In this document: one piece after another, positions 7,391 to 17,543 of the stretch
How positions within the stretch are numbered: the first letter of the stretch is position 1
Layout: every line of letters begins with the position of its first letter
Source of the DNA: an uncultured Maribacter sp.
GTDB lineage: Bacteria; Bacteroidota; Bacteroidia; Flavobacteriales; Flavobacteriaceae
Length of the DNA stretch: 64,000 bases
Direction of reading: 5' to 3'
Assembly (NCBI RefSeq): GCF_947500985.1
Contig: NZ_CANMTX010000003.1
Coordinates: 558,001-622,000, forward strand
Program-made: the position numbers and the translations under genes
Notes under the pieces: model-generated
The model's database searches: none
Told to the model about the DNA's origin: nothing
The model's input: only the letters and a program-made list of their open reading frames with translations

Positions 7391-10121
7391 TACTATCGTT
7401 TTTCTTTTTCCCGAATAAGCCACCCAATATATCTTTTGCTTTTTCCTTTACAGCTTCTTCTGTTTTAACAGGAGTAGAATCTTTCTTTACAGATGTGGTA
7501 GACGCAGTATCTTTCTTAGTAGGTAAGATTCCTCCTAAAATATCTTTAGCAGCTGTTTTAGTGTCGGTCGATTTTTGACTGGTAGAATCTGTCGTTGTTT
7601 TATTACCACTTATTAAACCACCTATTAAATCTTTCGCCTTATCGGTTCCTTTTGCTATAAGCTTTTGCTTTTCAACCTCAATAAGCTTTGTCGTTAATTG
7701 CTTTACGCCTGAAGTCATATCAGTAGTAACTGTTGGACTATTATATAAGCCGCCAATATTAGCGACAACAGGTATCGTTAAATCAGCCAAAGAAGGATCA
7801 TCAATCTTAGCAATTAACTTTGTAATATCTGAACCTAAATATTTCGCAGGTACTTGCAAAGTAGCTTTGTAGTTTAGTTTTTGGTCAAATGAATGGCTAC
7901 CATCAACATTGATGGCAATATCCTTATAATTTAAAGTAAAAGGTTTTACAACCACAATACCATCTTTAAAAGATAACGAGGTTTTTAGGTCTTTTAAATT
8001 CAGCTGTTTTAAATCAATAAAATTCAAGTTGGAAACTAATGAATTTAGAACAGGCGCCTCTTCGGTATTCACTTCTTCAGTCATTAAATCAGCGAACATG
8101 TCCCCACTCAATGACAATAAATTTGGCATTAAATCGTCGGTTAAATTACCTGACAGAGAAATATCTGACGTTAATTTACCATTCAACATTTTCGCAATTG
8201 GCGCTATAGCTTTAAACAAATCAACAGAAGCAAAAGTTTCTTGAATACCAAGTTGATTTAAGTCTAACTTCATATTAAAAGTAGGCGTCTCATTCTTTGT
8301 GGATACATCGCCATTAAAACCGATTTTACCACCAAACATACCAGCAGTCATATTGCTTAAAGTAGCAGTTTCATCTTTTATCTTCAAAACCCCTTTTACA
8401 TCACTTAATACGATATCATCATACAATACTTTTTTAGCATCTGCATTAATAGTTGCATCTAAAAAAGATGGGATTTTAATTTTTTCTTCTTGTACTGCTC
8501 CACCAGAAGTGGACTTACTATCATTTGTAGTTGCAGGAACTTCTGTCTCTGCAACCATAAAATCGCTTAAAGCAAAAGAATTAGATTTCAGATTAAAATT
8601 ACCCTCCACCTTTTCATCATTAAACATAAACCCTAATAGATTGTTTATAGTACCTGTTGCATCAAAATCAGTGGTACCTGTGGTACCATTTAATTGATTT
8701 AAAGTAACAGTCTTTGGGTTAAAGGTTAAACGAGCGGCGTTAAATTTTACAGGGTTTGCCAACTCTTCTGAATTGTATTCAAAATTGGTTACACTTAAAT
8801 CGCCTGTAGTACTTGTTTTTTCATATTGTTCTTTCTCTACAGACTGCATATCAAAAGCAGTAGTAATATCTGCCTTCAACAACCCTTTTAAATCATACTC
8901 AGCCGGTACGGGGTATGCTTTTGAAATATTCGCCAAGTTCATAGCCCCATCTATATGAGCTTTTACCTTAGTGTTACCCATTAACTCTGTTATGTGTGAT
9001 GTAAGATTGAATTTATCTTCATCTATCATAAAAGAAGCTTTATTAACATCTACATAGGTGTCTTCTACAATACCTGTTTTATTATTTAACTGAATATCAA
9101 AAAATACATTACTTACCGCTTTTGGCAAATCTGGATACTTGAATGAAGCATTATCCGATTTTAAATCAACATGAAATTTAGGAATATGTGTTTCATCAAC
9201 AATACCATTAAAATTACCATTAACAGCAAAGTCACCTGTAGTAGTTACATTTTCAATGTCTTTAGAGTAAATCTCTGGTATCAGCCCTAAGAAGTTTTTA
9301 AAATCTGAAGACGGAGTCTTAAATGTTAAATCTATTTCTTGACTGGTCTCATTTAATTTAATAAAACCATCAAATACTAATGGTAGCTGATTGATTAATG
9401 CTTCATTCTTTAAAAAAGAATATTTGTTCTCATTTAAATCTATACCTATAAGTGCATCTAGCTTAATCTTGTTTTTGTTTAAGTAATTGACACTATCCAT
9501 TTCTAAAGAAATAAAAGCATCTGTATGCGTATCTAACTCAGAAGTAGCCAAAGATAAATCTCCGGTTCCTCTATGTTGAAAATCATCTAATTTAAAGGCT
9601 ATACCGGTTGAATTATCTGTGTAATAAATTCTAGTGTTGGTAATTTCATAAGATTGTAGGTCCAAATTAAAACCATCGGTTGAGCTAGATTCTTCATCAG
9701 CGGCAGTTGGTTCTGAAGGTTTTGCTATATCATAGCTGGCATTCTCTTCTTTATCAACTACAACATTAATGAATGCACCATCTAAATTAATATTATTAAT
9801 TGCTATAGCATCACCTTCACTTTTAAACAATTGCATAATACCCATTGTCAAATCTAGACTACTGGCTTTAAATAAAGTATCACCTTCAAAAGGAGCTTTA
9901 TTTAATAGCACAACATCTTTGAAATCTACTTCTGCATTCGGAAAACTACTGACCAAGCTTAAGTTAGCCTCAGAAAAATCTAATGTGGCATTCACATTCT
10001 GATTGACATTACTTTTTATAATCTCCCCTATTTTAGCTTCCAAGAAGAAAGGAGCCGCAATTAAAACTACAATAATCAACACTAATAATACTCCAACAAT
10101 TTTTAAAATTTTCTTACCCAT
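7383..10121 (-). CDS. AsmA-like envelope protein
   Basis: A 912-residue protein with an N-terminal signal anchor (residues 5-27) followed by a long periplasmic region. The start (AAPFFLEAKIGEIIKSNVNQNVNATLDF) and the repetitive beta-strand pattern match the AsmA/DUF748 group, thought to form bridges that carry lipids between the membranes. Low-complexity Thr/Ser-rich linkers occur near 140-150 and 545-560. The last 100 residues hold three copies of a motif like AKD(I/L)(I/L)GG(L/I) separated by Lys/Thr/Ser linkers. It ends the sppA - transporter - asmA operon, 31 bases after the transporter. Confidence 0.8.
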   Translation of the reverse strand: MGKKILKIVGVLLVLIIVVLIAAPFFLEAKIGEIIKSNVNQNVNATLDFSEANLSLVSSFPNAEVDFKDVVLLNKAPFEGDTLFKASSLDLTMGIMQLFKSEGDAIAINNINLDGAFINVVVDKEENASYDIAKPSEPTAADEESSSTDGFNLDLQSYEITNTRIYYTDNSTGIAFKLDDFQHRGTGDLSLATSELDTHTDAFISLEMDSVNYLNKNKIKLDALIGIDLNENKYSFLKNEALINQLPLVFDGFIKLNETSQEIDLTFKTPSSDFKNFLGLIPEIYSKDIENVTTTGDFAVNGNFNGIVDETHIPKFHVDLKSDNASFKYPDLPKAVSNVFFDIQLNNKTGIVEDTYVDVNKASFMIDEDKFNLTSHITELMGNTKVKAHIDGAMNLANISKAYPVPAEYDLKGLLKADITTAFDMQSVEKEQYEKTSTTGDLSVTNFEYNSEELANPVKFNAARLTFNPKTVTLNQLNGTTGTTDFDATGTINNLLGFMFNDEKVEGNFNLKSNSFALSDFMVAETEVPATTNDSKSTSGGAVQEEKIKIPSFLDATINADAKKVLYDDIVLSDVKGVLKIKDETATLSNMTAGMFGGKIGFNGDVSTKNETPTFNMKLDLNQLGIQETFASVDLFKAIAPIAKMLNGKLTSDISLSGNLTDDLMPNLLSLSGDMFADLMTEEVNTEEAPVLNSLVSNLNFIDLKQLNLKDLKTSLSFKDGIVVVKPFTLNYKDIAINVDGSHSFDQKLNYKATLQVPAKYLGSDITKLIAKIDDPSLADLTIPVVANIGGLYNSPTVTTDMTSGVKQLTTKLIEVEKQKLIAKGTDKAKDLIGGLISGNKTTTDSTSQKSTDTKTAAKDILGGILPTKKDTASTTSVKKDSTPVKTEEAVKEKAKDILGGLFGKKKNDSTN

Positions 10122-10152
10122 AGTATACTTTTATACTGTTTTATTACTATTC

Positions 10153-10869
10153 TTAATCTAAAACATCTAAGTCCAATTCTTCATTTGGCTTTAGATTAAA
10201 ACGTTTTCTCATAATATATACGAAGAAATAGAGAAAAGGGGTGTCTAGAAATGCTATAAAAATCTTAAAAATAAATCCGCTAACTACGAGACCGAAAAAA
10301 AGCTCCCACGGTAATACTTTAAAGACACATAACAACCCCACAACGGTAAACGTGTCAAGAAATTGTGATAAGAATGTCGAAAAATTATTACGCAACCACA
10401 AATACTTGCCTTTAGTCAATTTTTTCCAAAAATGATAAATAGCAACATCTACATACTGCGCTAGCAAATAAGCTATCATAGAAGCTAATACAGCTATTGG
10501 CGACAGCGCAAAAACTTTTGTAAACGTTTCATCATTTATAGGTGAAGAAGAGATTGCCGGCGCAACTTCTGCTAACAATATAATACCCATAGAAAAGAAA
10601 GATGCAAAAATACCGGCAGTAACAATTTGGTTTGCCATCTTTCTGCCATAAATTTCTGAAATTAAATCTGTTATTAAAAAAGTTATGGGATAAGGCAAAA
10701 TACCTACAGATACTTCAAAAAGCGAAACCCCGAAAACAGTGAAATCCCCAAAGGGATTCCAATAAAAAAACTTTTGAAATATAAGGTTAGATACCACTAA
10801 AGAAGTGATAAACAAAGCCCCTAAATATAGATAAATACGCTCTGCTAGTTTTCTATCTTTTAAGGTCAT
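10153..10869 (-). CDS. queuosine precursor transporter (YhhQ/QueT-like, ECF-type)
   Basis: A 238-residue membrane protein with about six predicted helices and the diagnostic stretch LPYPITFLITDLISEIYGRK near residues 57-76, typical of the VUT-1/YhhQ family that imports queuosine precursors (preQ0/preQ1) for tRNA modification. It lies four bases downstream of sppA and 31 bases upstream of the AsmA-like gene, all on the minus strand, so is probably co-transcribed. The final helix is followed by a charged tail. Substrate assignment is from family knowledge. Confidence 0.85.
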   Translation of the reverse strand: MTLKDRKLAERIYLYLGALFITSLVVSNLIFQKFFYWNPFGDFTVFGVSLFEVSVGILPYPITFLITDLISEIYGRKMANQIVTAGIFASFFSMGIILLAEVAPAISSSPINDETFTKVFALSPIAVLASMIAYLLAQYVDVAIYHFWKKLTKGKYLWLRNNFSTFLSQFLDTFTVVGLLCVFKVLPWELFFGLVVSGFIFKIFIAFLDTPFLYFFVYIMRKRFNLKPNEELDLDVLD

Positions 10870-10872
10870 ATA

Positions 10873-12633
10873 CTATTTAATATCTAATGCAAACGGCATT
10901 CTAGCCTGAATACCCTTTTGCTCTTTAAAAGATTGCAGTTCCTTAAGCACCTTATATGCCTCATCACCTATTTCATCTTTTAATAAATTCTCTTTAACTT
11001 GAAGACTAGCTCCTTCTAAATCTTCCATAAAGCGCTCAAATCCGCTTTTATATTTCGGAAATTTCTTAACTCCGTAAGAACTCAGCGAAGCTAACTCAGC
11101 AGCCGCTTCAATTGCATCATCTAAATTACCTAACTCATCTACCAAACCAACTTCTAAAGCTTCGGTACCGCTCCAAACTCTACCTTGCGCAACACTATCT
11201 ACTTGCGCCATCGTCATATTTCTACCTTCAGATACTCTTTGTAGAAATGTTTGATAGGTTTCCTCGATACTCTCTTGAATTTGATTTTTAAAACTTTCTT
11301 GCATAGGCTCAAAAAGTGAATAATCGACAGCATTTTTATTAGTACCAACTTGCTCTGCATTAATACCTATATCACCAGCTAATTCAGTCATGTTCGGCAC
11401 AGTACCGAATACACCTATAGAACCCGTTATTGTCGTAGGTTCGGCGAAAATCTTATCAGCACCAGCAGCAATGTAATAACCACCAGATGCAGCGACATTA
11501 CCCATGGATACAATTACAGGCTTCACTTTCTTGGCAAGTGCAACCTCTCTCCAAATAATATCAGAAGTCAAAGCACTACCGCCTGGCGAATTCACACGTA
11601 AAACAATTGCCTTTACATTTTCATCTTCACGAGCTTTGATCAATGCTTCGTTTATAATACCTTGACCAATAATGTTAGGGCCACCTTCACCATATAAAAT
11701 TTCACCTTGTGCAAAAACAATGGCAATTTTATCATCACCAGATTTTAATTTCTTTTTATTCGAATACTTTACGTAGTCATCTAATTTGCTATAGTTAATG
11801 TCGTCGTCTTTTTTAATTTTTAGAGCATTTACCAGTTTACCCTCATACTCATCATAAAAAACAATATCATCAATCAATCCTGATTGCTTCGCGTATTTCG
11901 GAGTTCTACCACCTAAGGTATCTGCAATTACATTTAAATCTGATTCAGAAATAGATCGTGTTTTTGAAATATCTACAATCATAGAATTCCAAAGCGATTG
12001 CAATAAAGAAGTTAATTGACTTCTATTGGCTTCACTCATGTTATTTTCAAGATAGGGCTCAACAGCACTTTTGTATTTTCCATGACGAATAACCTCCATC
12101 TTAATTCCAGATTTCTCTTGCAGTTCTTTATAATAAAGCACCTCAGTCGACAAACCTTTAAAATCTAAAACCCCTACCGGATTTATAAAAATAGAATCTG
12201 CTACACTAGCCAAATAATAATCGCGTTGCATAAAAAAATCTGCGTATGCGTAAATAAATTTACCTTCTTCCTTAAAATCTTCTAATGATTTTCTAATAGC
12301 CTGAGTTTGTGCCAAACCTGCCATTATAAAATTGTTATTAATACTAATTCCCTTTATACGGTCATCATTTTTCGCAACCTCAATAGCTTGTATTATTTCA
12401 TCTAAACCTTGCGACTCTTCAAAAATTCCTGCGAAGGGATCTAATTCGTCACTACCTGTATAATCTGAAATTTGTCTTTGTAATTGCAACTCAAGAATAG
12501 AGTTATCTTCAATGGCAACGGTATCTTCACCACTACTAACTAAGCTTACAAAAATTAAAAACATTACAAACATGATTCCGAATGCAAACAGGGAACCCAA
12601 AATGGAAGCAAGAAAATTTCTTAAAAAATTCAT
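10873..12633 (-). CDS. sppA: signal peptide peptidase SppA, 67 kDa type
   Basis: A 586-residue membrane-anchored protease with one N-terminal membrane helix (residues 10-33) and two tandem S49 domains, the long form as in Escherichia coli. The catalytic lysine is Lys188 in GKYKSAVEP of the first domain, and the serine Ser383 in GNVAASGGYY of the second, with NSPGG at 348-352. It cleaves leftover signal peptides in the inner membrane. First gene of the operon; a TAnnTTTG-type -7 element lies just upstream. Divergent from folK. Confidence 0.93.
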   Translation of the reverse strand: MNFLRNFLASILGSLFAFGIMFVMFLIFVSLVSSGEDTVAIEDNSILELQLQRQISDYTGSDELDPFAGIFEESQGLDEIIQAIEVAKNDDRIKGISINNNFIMAGLAQTQAIRKSLEDFKEEGKFIYAYADFFMQRDYYLASVADSIFINPVGVLDFKGLSTEVLYYKELQEKSGIKMEVIRHGKYKSAVEPYLENNMSEANRSQLTSLLQSLWNSMIVDISKTRSISESDLNVIADTLGGRTPKYAKQSGLIDDIVFYDEYEGKLVNALKIKKDDDINYSKLDDYVKYSNKKKLKSGDDKIAIVFAQGEILYGEGGPNIIGQGIINEALIKAREDENVKAIVLRVNSPGGSALTSDIIWREVALAKKVKPVIVSMGNVAASGGYYIAAGADKIFAEPTTITGSIGVFGTVPNMTELAGDIGINAEQVGTNKNAVDYSLFEPMQESFKNQIQESIEETYQTFLQRVSEGRNMTMAQVDSVAQGRVWSGTEALEVGLVDELGNLDDAIEAAAELASLSSYGVKKFPKYKSGFERFMEDLEGASLQVKENLLKDEIGDEAYKVLKELQSFKEQKGIQARMPFALDIK

Positions 12634-12657
12634 TTAAATCTTTATTATAATAGTGAA

Positions 12658-12665
12658 CAAAGATA
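12658..12665 (-). promoter_or_regulatory. possible -7 element of the sppA operon
   Basis: Read on the minus strand this is TATCTTTG, a full match to TAnnTTTG, 25 bases upstream of the sppA ATG. The nearest upstream TTG is too far (32 bases) for the -33 box, so only half the promoter is supported. Confidence 0.4.
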
Positions 12666-12704
12666 ACTAATGTGGATATGTTTTAGTTATTTTGTCCCAA
12701 CATT

Positions 12705-13847
12705 ATGGGAGTATACAAAACAGCATTCTTATCTATTGGCAGTAATTTAGGTAACCGTCAATTGTTATTACAAAAAGCTATTTTCGAAATCGGCAAAGTA
12801 ACCGGCGAAATTAGGCAGGTTTCTGCTGTCTATGAAACTCCGTCTTGGGGTTTTGAAGGTGAAGATTTTTTGAATGCCTGTTTAGAATTACAGACATTGC
12901 TTTCCCCAGAAGACTTACTTGCTAAATTATTATCGATAGAAACAGATTTTGGAAGAGAACGCAGTGAAGGAAATAATTACCAAAGTAGAACTTTAGACAT
13001 TGACATCCTCTATTACGAAAAAGATGTAATAAACACTACAAATTTAACTGTACCGCACCCTAAAATGCAAGACAGAAAGTTTATATTAAAACCACTTGCT
13101 GATATTACTCCGCAATTCTATCATCCCATTTTTAATAAAGACACTAGAAATTTGCTTCAAGAGTGCAAAGATAAAAGCACCATAACAAAACAAATAAAAA
13201 GACTTTTTAAAAGCAGGCATACGTTTTTTGCTAGTTTGGAGTATGTTGCCATTGAAGGAAATATTGGAGCAGGAAAAACAACATTGGCAACTAAAATTTC
13301 TGAAGACTTTAATGCAAAATTGATTTTAGAACGATTTGCCGAGAATCCTTTTTTACCTAATTTTTATGAGGATCAAGCGAGGTATGCTTTCCCTCTAGAG
13401 ATGTCTTTTTTAGCAGACCGTTATCAGCAGTTTACAGAAGATACAAATCAACTAGACCTTTTTAAGAGTTTCATGGTAAGTGATTATGACATATATAAAT
13501 CGTTGATATTCGCCAAGGTTACTCTACAACAAAATGAATTTGACCTTTATAGAAAGGTGTTTAACTTTATGTACAAGGAAGTTAAAAAGCCCAAAGTATA
13601 CGTTTATCTGTATCAAACAACAGAAAGATTACTAGAGCAAATAAAGAGACGCGGCAGGGACTACGAACAGAATATAGAACTTACATATCTCGAGAAAATT
13701 AACCGTGGTTATTTTGACTTTCTAAGAACATATCCCAAAGAAAATCAACTCATTATAGACGTAAGCGAGCTTGATTTTGTAAGTCACCAAAGTGATTATG
13801 AAACTGTTTTAACTAAGATAGAAGACTTTGCCTTAGCCAATACATGA
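12705..13847 (+). CDS. folK: bifunctional FolK (HPPK) - deoxynucleoside kinase fusion
   Basis: A 380-residue two-domain protein. Residues 5-155 are 6-hydroxymethyl-7,8-dihydropterin pyrophosphokinase (LSIGSNLGNR at 9-18, RTLDIDILYY at 95-104), which makes the folate precursor pyrophosphate. Residues 178-380 are a deoxynucleoside kinase with P-loop GNIGAGKT (185-192), LERFAENPFL and a lid region with the Arg-rich IKRRGRDYE. The frame is uninterrupted, so this is a true fusion joining folate synthesis and deoxynucleoside salvage. Such fusions are annotated in other flavobacteria. Convergent with the methyltransferase across a terminator. Confidence 0.92.
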   Translation: MGVYKTAFLSIGSNLGNRQLLLQKAIFEIGKVTGEIRQVSAVYETPSWGFEGEDFLNACLELQTLLSPEDLLAKLLSIETDFGRERSEGNNYQSRTLDIDILYYEKDVINTTNLTVPHPKMQDRKFILKPLADITPQFYHPIFNKDTRNLLQECKDKSTITKQIKRLFKSRHTFFASLEYVAIEGNIGAGKTTLATKISEDFNAKLILERFAENPFLPNFYEDQARYAFPLEMSFLADRYQQFTEDTNQLDLFKSFMVSDYDIYKSLIFAKVTLQQNEFDLYRKVFNFMYKEVKKPKVYVYLYQTTERLLEQIKRRGRDYEQNIELTYLEKINRGYFDFLRTYPKENQLIIDVSELDFVSHQSDYETVLTKIEDFALANT

Positions 13848-13937
13848 CAATAATAAATCGCATTATTTCTTGCGTAAATAAAAAGAAAATCTTTTATTGT
13901 GAAGGCATACGTGCAACTAACTAACTCAAACTATACT

Positions 13938-13968
13938 AAAAAGCCTGGTCTACGACCAGGCTTTTTTT
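13938..13968. terminator. bidirectional terminator between folK fusion and RNA methyltransferase
   Basis: AAGCCTGGTC (13941-13950), loop TAC, GACCAGGCTT (13954-13963), flanked by A residues on the left and a T-run to 13968. The stem serves the folK fusion on the plus strand and the methyltransferase on the minus strand, whose stop codon overlaps its edge. Confidence 0.85.
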
Positions 13969-14497
13969 ATGCGTTTAACTTACTCCAGCAATCCCACACC
14001 ACAACACCCACACTAACTGAAATATTCAATGAATGCTTGGTACCGAATTGCGGTATTTCCAAAACCTCATCACTACTAGAAACCACATTTTGGGCAACAC
14101 CCTTAACCTCATTTCCAAAAATAAGCACCTGTTTTTTATCTTTGGCAGGCATGTATTCGTTAAGCTGAGTTGCCTTTTCTGCTTGCTCTACCGAAATAAT
14201 ATGACAACCATCTCTTTTCAACCTTTCGACCAAAACCATTGTATCATCAACATGCTCCCAATCGACACTGTCAGTAGCACCCAACGCTGTTTTATGAATA
14301 TCTTTATGAGGTGGTTTGGCGGTAATACCACACAAATATATTTTCTCAATTAAAAAAGCATCGGCAGTTCTAAAGACCGATCCAATATTATTTAAGCTTC
14401 TTATATTATCAAGAACAATAATTATAGGAGATTTACCGGCAAGCTTATACCCTTCAACATCAATTCTATCTAACTCCTCATTTCTTAATTTTCTCAT
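13967..14497 (-). CDS. TrmH/SpoU-family RNA 2'-O-methyltransferase
   Basis: A 176-residue SPOUT methyltransferase with the three family motifs: NIRSLNNIGSVFRTAD near residues 32-47 (motif 1), LIFGNEVKGV near 125-134 (motif 2) and LNISVSVGVVVWDCW near 156-170 (motif 3). It lacks the N-terminal substrate-binding domain of rRNA enzymes such as RlmB, so a tRNA target (TrmH- or TrmL-like) is more likely, but this is inference. It ends at a shared terminator with the folK fusion. The gap to mutS is about 127 bases and divergent. Confidence 0.85.
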   Translation of the reverse strand: MRKLRNEELDRIDVEGYKLAGKSPIIIVLDNIRSLNNIGSVFRTADAFLIEKIYLCGITAKPPHKDIHKTALGATDSVDWEHVDDTMVLVERLKRDGCHIISVEQAEKATQLNEYMPAKDKKQVLIFGNEVKGVAQNVVSSSDEVLEIPQFGTKHSLNISVSVGVVVWDCWSKLNA

Positions 14498-14624
14498 ACT
14501 TTACTAATCAATTTCATTAGTTTAACTGGTTATAAACTTATCCTCAAATATCAACAATGATTAAAATTCAAGAGATTAAACCATACTTTCGTGAAGGTGC
14601 AAAATTAATGAGATAAAGATTAAA

Positions 14625-17246
14625 GTGGCGGATAAAAGCAAGACAAAAAAGGTAACACCTTTAATGAAGCAATATAATACCATCAAGACCAAGTATCCTG
14701 ATGCATTATTGCTATTTCGAGTAGGCGATTTTTATGAGACTTTTGGTGAAGATGCAGTAAAGGCTTCACGCATATTAGGTATTATTCTAACGAATAGAAA
14801 TAATGGTGGCGAAAGAACCGAGCTAGCCGGTTTTCCACATCACTCCTTAAACACCTATTTACCTAAATTGGTAAAAGCAGGTCAACGTGTTGCCATATGC
14901 GACCAGTTAGAAGACCCTAAACAAACCAAAACTATTGTCAAAAGAGGTGTAACCGAATTGGTTACCCCTGGGGTGGCAATGAATGACGATATCTTAAACT
15001 CTAAGACTAATAATTTTCTTTGTTCGGTTCACTTCGGAAGAAAAAAAATAGGGATTGCGTTTGTTGATATTTCTACTGGTGAATTTTTAACCTCAGAAGG
15101 TAGCGAAGAGCAAATAGATAAATTACTGCAAAATTTTTCACCCAATGAGATTTTAATATCTAAAGCACATAAAAAAGAATTCTTAGAGGTATTCGGCAAA
15201 AACCATCATTTATTCTACCTAGAAGATTGGGTTTTTCAAGAAGATTATGCTCTAGAAAACCTTACATCTCACTTTAATACCAATACGTTAAAAGGTTTTG
15301 GTGTAGATCATTTAACCTGCGGTATAATTGCCTCTGGTGTGGTATTGCATTATTTAGGCGAAACTCAACATCGACAATTACAACATATATCTAAATTACA
15401 GCGTATAGCTGAAGATGATTATATATGGATGGATCGGTTCACCATTAAAAATTTAGAACTTTACCATTCTACCAATATCAATGCAGTAACGCTTTTAGAT
15501 GTTATCGATAAAACCATCTCACCAATGGGTGGGCGAATGATTAAAAGATGGCTTGCATTACCGCTTAAAAATTTAGAAAAAATTAAAAGGAGACAACAGA
15601 TTGTTTCTTTCTTACATGATGAAGAAATTGTTTTAGAAAAATTTCAGCACCATATTAAACAAATGGGCGATTTAGAACGATTAATTTCTAAGGTCGCCAC
15701 AGGCAAGGTAAACCCTAAAGAAGTAGTACAGTTAAAAAATTCTTTAGAAGCCTTAATACCCATAAAGCAATTAGCGACCTCTTCTAAAAACGAATCGCTC
15801 GCTTTAACTGGAGACCAAATACAATCTTGCGATTTATTACGTGCTAAAATAAAAGAGATGCTTAGCGAAGAAGCACCTGTAAATATTTTAAAAGGGAGCA
15901 CTATCGCAAAAGGATTTTCTGAAGAATTAGACGAGCTTAGAGGATTAGCAACTACAGGAAAAAACTTTCTAAATAAAATGCTTGAAAGGGAAACTGCCGC
16001 AACTGGCATAACATCCCTTAAAATAGCTTCTAATAATGTATTTGGTTATTACATAGAAGTTAGAAACACTCATAAAGATAAAGTACCTGAAACATGGACG
16101 CGTAAGCAAACTTTAGTAAATGCAGAACGTTATATTACCGAAGAACTTAAAGAATATGAAGCAAAAATTCTAGGAGCAGAAGACCGTATTTCAACTTTAG
16201 AGCAACAACTATTCTCTCAATTAGTAGTATGGATGCAAGAGTACATTGCCCCTGTACAAAATAATGCACACCTTATTGCTCAATTAGATTGTCTTTGTGG
16301 TTTTGCACAACTTGCAAAAGAAAACGCATACAACTGCCCTTCTCTTAATGATTCTACAGATTTAGAAATAAAAGACGGAAGGCACCCGGTTATTGAAAAA
16401 CAGCTGCCTTTAGGCGAACAGTATATTGCCAACGATTTACAACTAGACAGATCTAATCAACAATTTATAATGATTACTGGTCCGAATATGAGTGGTAAAT
16501 CAGCATTACTACGACAAACAGCATTAATTGTACTACTTGCACAAATGGGAAGTTTTGTACCTGCAGAATCAGCTAAAATTGGTGTTGTAGATAAAATATT
16601 TACCCGAGTTGGTGCAAGTGACAATATTTCAATGGGCGAATCTACCTTTATGGTAGAAATGAACGAAACGGCATCGATACTTAATAATCTCTCTGAGCGA
16701 AGCCTTGTTTTATTAGATGAAATTGGTCGTGGTACAAGTACATATGATGGTATATCTATTGCTTGGGCAATTTCTGAATATCTACATGAGCACCCAGCAA
16801 GAGCAAAAACAATGTTCGCGACACATTACCATGAGCTCAATGAAATGACCAACACCTTTAATCGTATTAAGAACTATAATGTCGCTATAAAAGAGCTAAA
16901 GGATACGGTTTTATTTCTACGAAAATTGGTTCCGGGTGGTAGTGAACATAGTTTTGGTATTCATGTGGCTAAAATGGCAGGTATGCCCCAACAAGTAATT
17001 CAAAAGGCAAATAAAATTTTGAAGAAGTTGGAAAATAAACATGTAAGTGAAGATGTCGGAGCCAAATTAAAAAGTGATTCTGACGAAATGCAATTGAGCT
17101 TTTTCAATTTAGACGACCCCTTATTGGAAGAAATCAAGGACGAAATCACGAATTTAGACATAGATACACTAACTCCGGTAGAAGCTTTAATGAAATTAAA
17201 TGAGATTAAAAGGCTGTTAACCAAGGGTAAAAAGGCTACTTCATAA
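14625..17246 (+). CDS. mutS: DNA mismatch repair protein MutS
   Basis: An 873-residue MutS1. The mismatch-contacting Phe-x-Glu motif is F36-Y37-E38 in RVGDFYETF, Walker A is GPNMSGKS (619-626), and Walker B is LLDEIG (about 696-701) followed by the GTSTYDG signature. The C-terminal tail reaches the usual dimer/tetramer region. The start is GTG at 14625; the next in-frame ATG (14664) would remove the conserved N-terminal lead-in but keep the mismatch domain, so GTG is preferred and ATG remains possible. Recognises mismatches and recruits MutL, which is not in the window. Confidence 0.96.
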   Translation: MADKSKTKKVTPLMKQYNTIKTKYPDALLLFRVGDFYETFGEDAVKASRILGIILTNRNNGGERTELAGFPHHSLNTYLPKLVKAGQRVAICDQLEDPKQTKTIVKRGVTELVTPGVAMNDDILNSKTNNFLCSVHFGRKKIGIAFVDISTGEFLTSEGSEEQIDKLLQNFSPNEILISKAHKKEFLEVFGKNHHLFYLEDWVFQEDYALENLTSHFNTNTLKGFGVDHLTCGIIASGVVLHYLGETQHRQLQHISKLQRIAEDDYIWMDRFTIKNLELYHSTNINAVTLLDVIDKTISPMGGRMIKRWLALPLKNLEKIKRRQQIVSFLHDEEIVLEKFQHHIKQMGDLERLISKVATGKVNPKEVVQLKNSLEALIPIKQLATSSKNESLALTGDQIQSCDLLRAKIKEMLSEEAPVNILKGSTIAKGFSEELDELRGLATTGKNFLNKMLERETAATGITSLKIASNNVFGYYIEVRNTHKDKVPETWTRKQTLVNAERYITEELKEYEAKILGAEDRISTLEQQLFSQLVVWMQEYIAPVQNNAHLIAQLDCLCGFAQLAKENAYNCPSLNDSTDLEIKDGRHPVIEKQLPLGEQYIANDLQLDRSNQQFIMITGPNMSGKSALLRQTALIVLLAQMGSFVPAESAKIGVVDKIFTRVGASDNISMGESTFMVEMNETASILNNLSERSLVLLDEIGRGTSTYDGISIAWAISEYLHEHPARAKTMFATHYHELNEMTNTFNRIKNYNVAIKELKDTVLFLRKLVPGGSEHSFGIHVAKMAGMPQQVIQKANKILKKLENKHVSEDVGAKLKSDSDEMQLSFFNLDDPLLEEIKDEITNLDIDTLTPVEALMKLNEIKRLLTKGKKATS

Positions 17247-17274
17247 ATTTTTTAATTCTTTTGCACTTTTTTAC

Positions 17275-17304
17275 TTTGGTTTTTACAGAATTGTTTTAAA
17301 TTTG
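17275..17304 (+). promoter_or_regulatory. promoter of the tRNA-Gly/tRNA-Leu unit
   Basis: TTTG at 17275-17278 and TAAATTTG at 17297-17304 with an 18-base spacer match the Bacteroidota consensus. Predicted initiation near 17310 gives a 5' leader of about 34 bases before tRNA-Gly. Confidence 0.65.
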
Positions 17305-17343
17305 CAGCCGCATCTTTTAAGAGATGCACGTTCTTAAAAATTT

Positions 17344-17415
17344 GCGAAAGTAGCTCAGGGGTAGAGCATCACCTTGCCAAGGTGGAGGTCGCGGGTTCGA
17401 ATCCCGTTTTTCGCT
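17344..17415 (+). tRNA. tRNA-Gly (anticodon GCC)
   Basis: A complete cloverleaf: acceptor GCGAAAG pairs with TTTTCGC (last pair G-U), the D arm contains AGCTCAGGGGTAGAGCA, the anticodon loop TTGCCAA sits on CACC/GGTG, and the T arm GCGGG-TTCGAAT-CCCGT. Discriminator is T; CCA is not encoded, which is common in this phylum. It is followed 42 bases later by tRNA-Leu on the same strand. Confidence 0.95.
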
Positions 17416-17457
17416 CAGAAAATGTTGCCGGTCAACATTTTTTTTAAAGCCAAGTAT

Positions 17458-17541
17458 GCTCGAGTGGTGGAATTGGTAGACACGCCGGACTTAAAATCCT
17501 GTGCTCTTTGGGGCGTGCGGGTTCAAGTCCCGCCTCGAGTA
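17458..17541 (+). tRNA. tRNA-Leu (anticodon TAA)
   Basis: A type II tRNA with acceptor GCTCGAG/CTCGAGT, anticodon loop CTTAAAA, long variable arm (GCTC-TTTG-GGGC) and T arm GCGGG-TTCAAGT-CCCGC. Discriminator A, CCA not encoded. The anticodon stem CCGGA/TCCTG contains one C-U mismatch at the second pair (28-42). Co-transcribed with tRNA-Gly and followed by a terminator. Confidence 0.95.
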
Positions 17542-17543
17542 CT

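Noticed and set aside
14557..14616. A 19-codon open frame ending eight bases before the mutS start, possibly a leader peptide.
   Set aside because: Random short frames are frequent in AT-rich sequence, and there is no attenuator hairpin or codon bias to support it.
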